Part shown: piece after piece, positions 59,090 through 64,000 of the stretch | Numbering within the stretch: the first letter of the stretch is position 1 | How the letters are laid out: each line of letters opens with the position of its first letter | NCBI RefSeq assembly: GCF_023065955.2 | Contig: NW_026623078.1 | Coordinates: 11,046,199 to 11,110,198 of the forward strand | Direction of reading: 5' to 3' | Source: Ursus arctos | Taxonomy: Eukaryota > Chordata > Mammalia > Carnivora > Ursidae | Length of the DNA: 64,000 nt | Program-made: the position numbers and the translations under genes | The notes under the pieces: generated by a model | Database searches by the model: none | Seen by the model: the letters and a program-made list of their open reading frames with translations, nothing else | What the model was told of the DNA's origin: nothing

Positions 59090-60480
59090 TCTAAGCCAAT
59101 CTTACTTGAAACATCAATACACAAATCCCAAATAAAATAGAAACAAACAGAAGTAAATTGCACATTAAAATAGTAACACATAACAACCAAATGGGATTTA
59201 TTCTAGGAATGAAACACTGGTCATAATTAAGATAGACATTCATATATTTATATTAATAAATCTTAAGAGAAAAATTTAAAAGAGAGAAAAAATAATGTGA
59301 TAATCTACATACTTGCACAAAAAATATTTGACACAACATAACCCTAAATAAACAACCAAAAGCTATATGAAATAAGAATTCCTGCATCTTTTTCTTACCA
59401 TGTAAAAGATATTGTCAGCTTAAAAAACAAAATCATACTTATTTATTTATTTATTTATTTATTGTTCCACTAAAGTCAGGAATAGGCAAGAATAGTCATT
59501 TCAGTTGAAATGGTATAGTAGGGAGTTTCACGGGCTTGTGTCTCTATAGGAACATTAGGGGAAAAAACAAGGAAAAGTAGAGACCATTTAGAGGGGGAAA
59601 AATCAACAAAAATTATCCCTTAGGAGACACAGACATAGACTTACTAGCAAAGACTTTAAATCAACTGTTTTATATATGACCAGAAACTATAAAAAATAAA
59701 TAAAACATGGCCAAAGAACCAAAGAAAACAGAGAATGGTGTCTTAACAAATTGAGAATAAGAATAAAGAGACAGGATTCATAAAAAGAACCAAATACAAA
59801 TTCTGGGGTTGAAAAGTACAATAACTGAAATGAAAATTGCACTAAAGGGGTTCAAAAGCAGAAGAAAGAATGAGGAAACTTTATAACAAAACAATTGAAA
59901 TTACCCATACTGAGAAGTAGAAAGAAAAAGAAAAAAAAGTAAAGATTCTAAGAGACTTGTATAACACTACTGAGCATACCACTATGCACACAATGGGAGT
60001 CCCAAAAGAAGAGAGAAATAAAGATGCAAAAGCATATTTGAAGAAATAGGTAGAAAGAGTATTTGAGGAAATAATGGCCACAATTTCCCTATCTATGAAT
60101 CTACAAGTGAGAAACATGATCAGATTATTGAAAGTCAAAAACAGAGAATCTTAAAACCAGAAAGAGAAGTGATTTTGTAGGGCACTGAAGCTTTCAACAT
60201 TACACTGTAATAGTAGATACATGATATTATGCATTTGTTAAAACACATGGAACTGTATAACACAAAAGGTGAATTCTAATGTCAACTATGGACTTTAGTT
60301 ACTAGTCATTTGTCAGTATTGGTTTATCAATTATAACAAATGTACCATACTAATACAAGATGTTAATAATAGGAGAAACTGGTAGGTGAATAGGGTGGGT
60401 TGTAAAATATGGGAACTCTCTGTACCCTCTGCTCATTATTCTGGAAACTTAAAAACACTGTAAGTAGTAAAGTATATTAT
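59090..60480 (+). mobile_element. Old L1 pieces, plus strand
   Basis: Sense RT-domain DNA (CAACCAAATGGGATTTATTCTAGGAATGAAACACTGG, then AATATTTGACACAACATAACCC) is followed, after a (TTTA)n patch at 59438-59463, by ORF1-like text (CACAATTTCCCTATCTATGAATC). An old L1 3' UTR ends it (ACAACAAATGTACCATACTAATACAAGATG-type words near 60340 and GGAACTCTCTGTACCCTCTGCTCA). The order is not that of one intact element, so at least two fragments or rearrangements are involved. Confidence 0.65.
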
Positions 60481-60489
60481 TTAACAAAA

Positions 60490-63285
60490 ATCTACAGGAA
60501 AGAAAGAATAACCACTGTTTCTATTATAATTTAACTATGTACTGGAGCTATTAACCAATGCAATCAGGTAAGAGAAATCAACCAGAGGCATGAGAAATGG
60601 AGAAAAATAATTAAAAACATATGCTTTTATAAGTGTCAACAGGGAAACACTGCAGAGTTACAAAGCATACATTGGATAGTGGTAGCCATGGGGAAAGACA
60701 GCTAGGTGGCCATTTCAAGCAATACAAAGTTGTGTAGATTTGATGACTACTTGTTCTTGGTGGAAATCAATGATCCTTGGAAGGACATATGAGCCATTGT
60801 GAGTAGTAAGATTAGTTGAAAGTGGCCATAAGTCTGTTCCTTGATACAGCTTCCTCTCCCACATCCCTCACTAATTTCATCCTTCTTCAAAAAATCATGT
60901 ATTGATGGTGTTCTAAGAGACATCAGGGAGTTAGAATAATATTTGGTGATTGGTATCATTTGGATGTAACTGATGAGTATGAGATCAGAGCATAATTCTC
61001 AGATATTTAGTTCAGGCAGACTGGCTGGTAAGTCTTAACAAAAGAGGAAAGACAGAAAAGAAGTTTTAAAAGAAAATAGGCTATATTCACTTGTCCTATA
61101 AGAGCCCATACACTCTTCAGGTAAAGTTATTTGGTAGATAATAGCTTATTTGGATTAGGTATCAGAAACATATATGCATGGGTGATACATACATATGAAT
61201 GGACAATGCAAATAATATGAATGGCTGATGAAATTCATCGAAAGCATGAAGTAATTGGAGATGCACAATGTGTAAGATTCTCTAGAAATGTGTTCAGAGA
61301 GATGAAAAGGGAACATAAATATTTAACATACATGCATAGATCTTGTGGAAATGAATGATATAGCATAGTCAGGGAGAAAGAATGTAGTTCAGAAGCAAAT
61401 GATGCTTCTGGAGGCCCAGTAAAGGGGACCCATAAAAGGGTCAGTCCTGCAAAAAGCCACCAAATAGTCAAGATGAAGATGGTTAGAAACTAAAAATGTG
61501 GTGGGTTAATTAGTAAATGTATATATGAATTGTACATAATATGTAAACCTGGGTGGTACCATGAAGGACCATAGGATGGTAGAGGGTAACCCATTGTCAA
61601 AAGAATATTTTTAATGATGGAAACAAAAATGCTACATGCTGAGACATTGAGAGTAAGGTAGTATATAGAAGTGGATCTCACTATTTTAAACCTTTCACAA
61701 AGTACATATTATGAAGTATAATTTCATTGATACATCATAATACATCATTCAAACAGTAACTCTGGGGCTAGGAAGGATAATTAATTGAGGGGAGAACAGA
61801 AAACCAAGAATATAGCAATGATGATATATGTGTGGCTTGAACCCATTGCCCTACTCATATTATCCAACCTCACTCCCAATTACAGCTACCAATGAAAGCA
61901 GCTATGTGGTTGTCACCACCTGTATGCCAAACAACTTCCATATAAGAGAAATAATGTTCAACTTATTTAAAATTGATCACTCTGACATATTTATAAAAAA
62001 ATAAGAAAACATATACAGGAAGATGAGCTAGTCAATAGATGTGCTCATTAAATTTTTAAATAAACACTAGAAACAGATGCCTAAAGAAAAAAAGCAAAAC
62101 AAAACAAAATTCCCATTAGAGTTAAAGAGAAGTTTTGTGTTCTTGCAAGGTAAGAAACATAGAAAAAAAAAGAGTTTTTTGGTGATTCTCACTATTTGTT
62201 ATTAAAATAAAATATAACAGCCTAAAAGATAATAATCACATAAGACTTTGGTCTGCACACTCAGCATAAGGTCCTCATCTTTTCTAGCAAATCTCTTTGT
62301 CTTTTCTTTTCATTTGAGAGTAATATTTCTATCTCTAAACAGATTACAGGAATGAAAAGAATCACTATTTCTTCTCTGTCACTTCCTCATACGCTGGGGG
62401 AAAGTTATATTTCAGTAACACCCTCAAATTATTATGTTTACCCTATCCTTTAAAACATACATATTTGAGAAAATGAAATGCCAAGGACTCCCATGGCAAC
62501 ACTTTTTTTTGCAACCCTCATGTTGAAAAAGTTTCTTTGTAATATCTAGGCTGAATTGCTTCTATTACAGTTGAAGCTAATTTTCTTCAGCTCTATCCTT
62601 AGTGAAGATAGAGGGCAATTTTCCCCAATAAAATGCTTTTGAATACAGGTTAATTTACCTTAATTCTCCTCTTTCCCATATAAACTGTTTCATTAGCCTT
62701 TTTCCATAGAGGCTACTAAGGGCTTTTGTCACCCTTACAAATCTGAGAATGAAGTGTCTCAAACTTTAAGTCATAGATGTCACAAATCCTAATTAGAAAA
62801 AATATAACTTTAAATTATTTTTATTGTGTTATTACTCCACATATATCTGTATACAACTGTATCCAAATACCATACTTGCATTTTAAAAATCAGCACTCTG
62901 TTATTTTCTCATGCTTATTTTATTGAGTACTGAAATTTCTGTGCATTTTCCCAAAATATCATATAGTATAGATTATATGTGTAGATAGTCTTTTCAAAGT
63001 GTAGAGAAAAGAAAGAGAGAATTTATCCTGATAGAAATAGCTGTAGATGGAAAAACAGACTACAAACCAGTGGCAGAAGAAATATTTAGCAAAAAGATTA
63101 ACATCGAATCCAGAAAGTTTGTAAAACAAACACACACCAATAAAATGTTGATGCTCTTCAGATATGCTGCAAGGTAGTAATTCCAGGAAAGAAAAGCATG
63201 AGCCAACGATCAAATGATTATACCTGACCACCCCTTAGAATATCTTCAGGTGCCTTGAAAGATTCAAGTAGCAAACTCAAATGTT
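60490..63285. other. Unassigned AT-rich DNA
   Basis: 2.8 kb in which I see no gene, RNA or named repeat. The minus-strand frames of 60-90 codons (60747, 61235, 61490 and 62959) overlap no recognisable motif. The 90-codon one (62959-63231) is aromatic-rich, as expected from antisense AT-rich DNA. Confidence 0.45.
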
Positions 63286-63289
63286 GACA

Positions 63290-63385
63290 GCTGTGCTAGC
63301 CAATAAAGTAGCCATTAGCTGCATGTGGCTGCTGAGCCTTGAATGTTACTAGTCTGGATTAAGATGCTGTAATGCAAATTATACA
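63290..63385. mobile_element. MER3-like hAT-Charlie relic
   Basis: GCTGTGCTAGCCAATAAAGTAGCCATTAGCTGCATGTGGCTGCTGAGCCTTGAATG follows the well-known MER3 text. Only the first half remains. Confidence 0.7.
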
Positions 63386-63624
63386 CTGGAATGTGAAAGT
63401 CTTAGGATGAAAACAAGAATGTGAAGTACCTTATTATTATTAACATTATTTATAATGTTTTGTGTTGATTATATATTAAAATGATAAAATTGTATATTTA
63501 GGTCAAACAAAATAGACTAAAATTAATCTCATTAAAATTTTTTTGTGGCAAGTAGGAGATTTAAATTACACATATGGATTGCATTTATGGCTCATATGCT
63601 ATTTCTTACTGGATAGTACTGGTC

Positions 63625-63735
63625 TGGAGGAAGGATTGGCAAAATATAGCTGTGGGTCAAATCTGTACCATTGATAGTTTTGGTAAAAAAAGTTTTACTG
63701 GAACATTGTCATGCCCACTCCCCCCCCCCCCCCCG
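63625..63735. mobile_element. hAT-Charlie-like MITE fragment ending in a poly(C) run
   Basis: GGATTGGCAAAATATAGCTGTGGGTCAAATCTG...AAAAAAGTTTTACTGGAACATTGTCATGCCCA parallels the element at 38925. A run of 15 C (63720-63734) replaces its continuation. Confidence 0.6.
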
Positions 63736-63869
63736 TTTATCTATAATCTAAGGACATTTTTTTATTACAGTGGTGAGTTGAATAATAGTGATAAAAGTTA
63801 TATTTCCTAGTTTTTCTTATGATTTTTTATGTCACCCAGAGCACATTTAGAAGTGTATTTAAAATTTTC

Positions 63870-64000
63870 ACATAGTTGGGGTTTTCCAAGTATCTTTCTC
63901 TAATTCATGTTCAGTTTAATAACATTTGTGGTCAGAGAAGATACTTAGTATTATATAAATCTTCTAGAAGCTATTAGGATTTGTTTTATGGCTCAGCATA
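63870..64000 (-). mobile_element. Old L1 endonuclease-region fragment, cut by window edge
   Basis: TCACATAGTTGGGGTTTTCCAAGTATC, ATTTGTGGTCAGAGAAGATACTTAG and GATTTGTTTTATGGCTCAGCAT follow the antisense L1 endonuclease/linker region also seen at 23590. It continues beyond the window. Confidence 0.75.

Noticed and set aside
62959..63231. 90-codon minus-strand frame rich in Phe, Tyr and Ser
   Set aside because: Such composition is typical of antisense AT-rich DNA. No motif, neighbour or splice context supports it.

Overview
This window is mammalian nuclear DNA, AT-rich and without any intact protein-coding gene that I can support. The lineage signal is the tRNA-derived carnivore SINE (CAN-SINE/SINEC type). 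About eleven copies are present, with the usual head (GGGCGCCTGGGTGGC), an internal CT-rich stretch and an AATAAA/A-rich tail. The wording of several copies, for example the one at 21949, fits a caniform, probably arctoid (bear, seal or panda-like) genome. The exact species is inference.

By my boundaries more than half of the window is LINE-1. The main blocks are: 1.7-2.9 kb, 5' part of an old L1; 3.57-9.64 kb, one essentially full-length but inactivated carnivore L1 on the minus strand, inserted into an older L1MA-like 3' end that resumes at 9.86 kb; 18.2-33.3 kb, a long run of minus-strand L1s with nested insertions; 45.2-47.3 kb and 50.8-58.0 kb, two more layered minus-strand L1 blocks; 59.1-60.5 kb, a decayed plus-strand L1. 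Nearly all large L1 copies lie on the minus strand, while SINEs occur both ways.

The best gene-derived feature is an intronless retrocopy of PABPC4, the cytoplasmic poly(A)-binding protein 4 gene, on the minus strand at about 29.5-32.6 kb. Start, four RRM domains, linker, MLLE region and stop can all be followed, but the frame is broken many times. It splits an old L1, and imperfect matching 14-bp direct repeats lie on both sides.

Smaller features are MIR and L2-like relics, an MLT1-type MaLR solitary LTR (43.7-44.1 kb), a Tigger-type MITE with TA target duplication (37.68-38.01 kb), hAT-Charlie-like relics (38.9, 48.95, 63.3 and 63.6 kb) and several microsatellites. The long unmarked stretches (1-1.7, 13-14.3, 15.9-17.5, 33.8-35.6, 39.1-41.3, 47.9-48.9, 49.3-50.6, 58-59.1 and 60.5-63.3 kb) show no exon, RNA gene or repeat that I can name.

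Nothing here works together as a pathway. The window reads as intergenic or deep intronic DNA shaped by successive retrotransposition. I did not find a new biological system. The most useful leads are a 227-bp non-L1 segment attached to the 5' end of the full-length L1, the GC-rich leader of the PABPC4 retrocopy, an unexplained 177-codon ORF at 17.6-18.1 kb, and the strong one-strand bias of the L1s.
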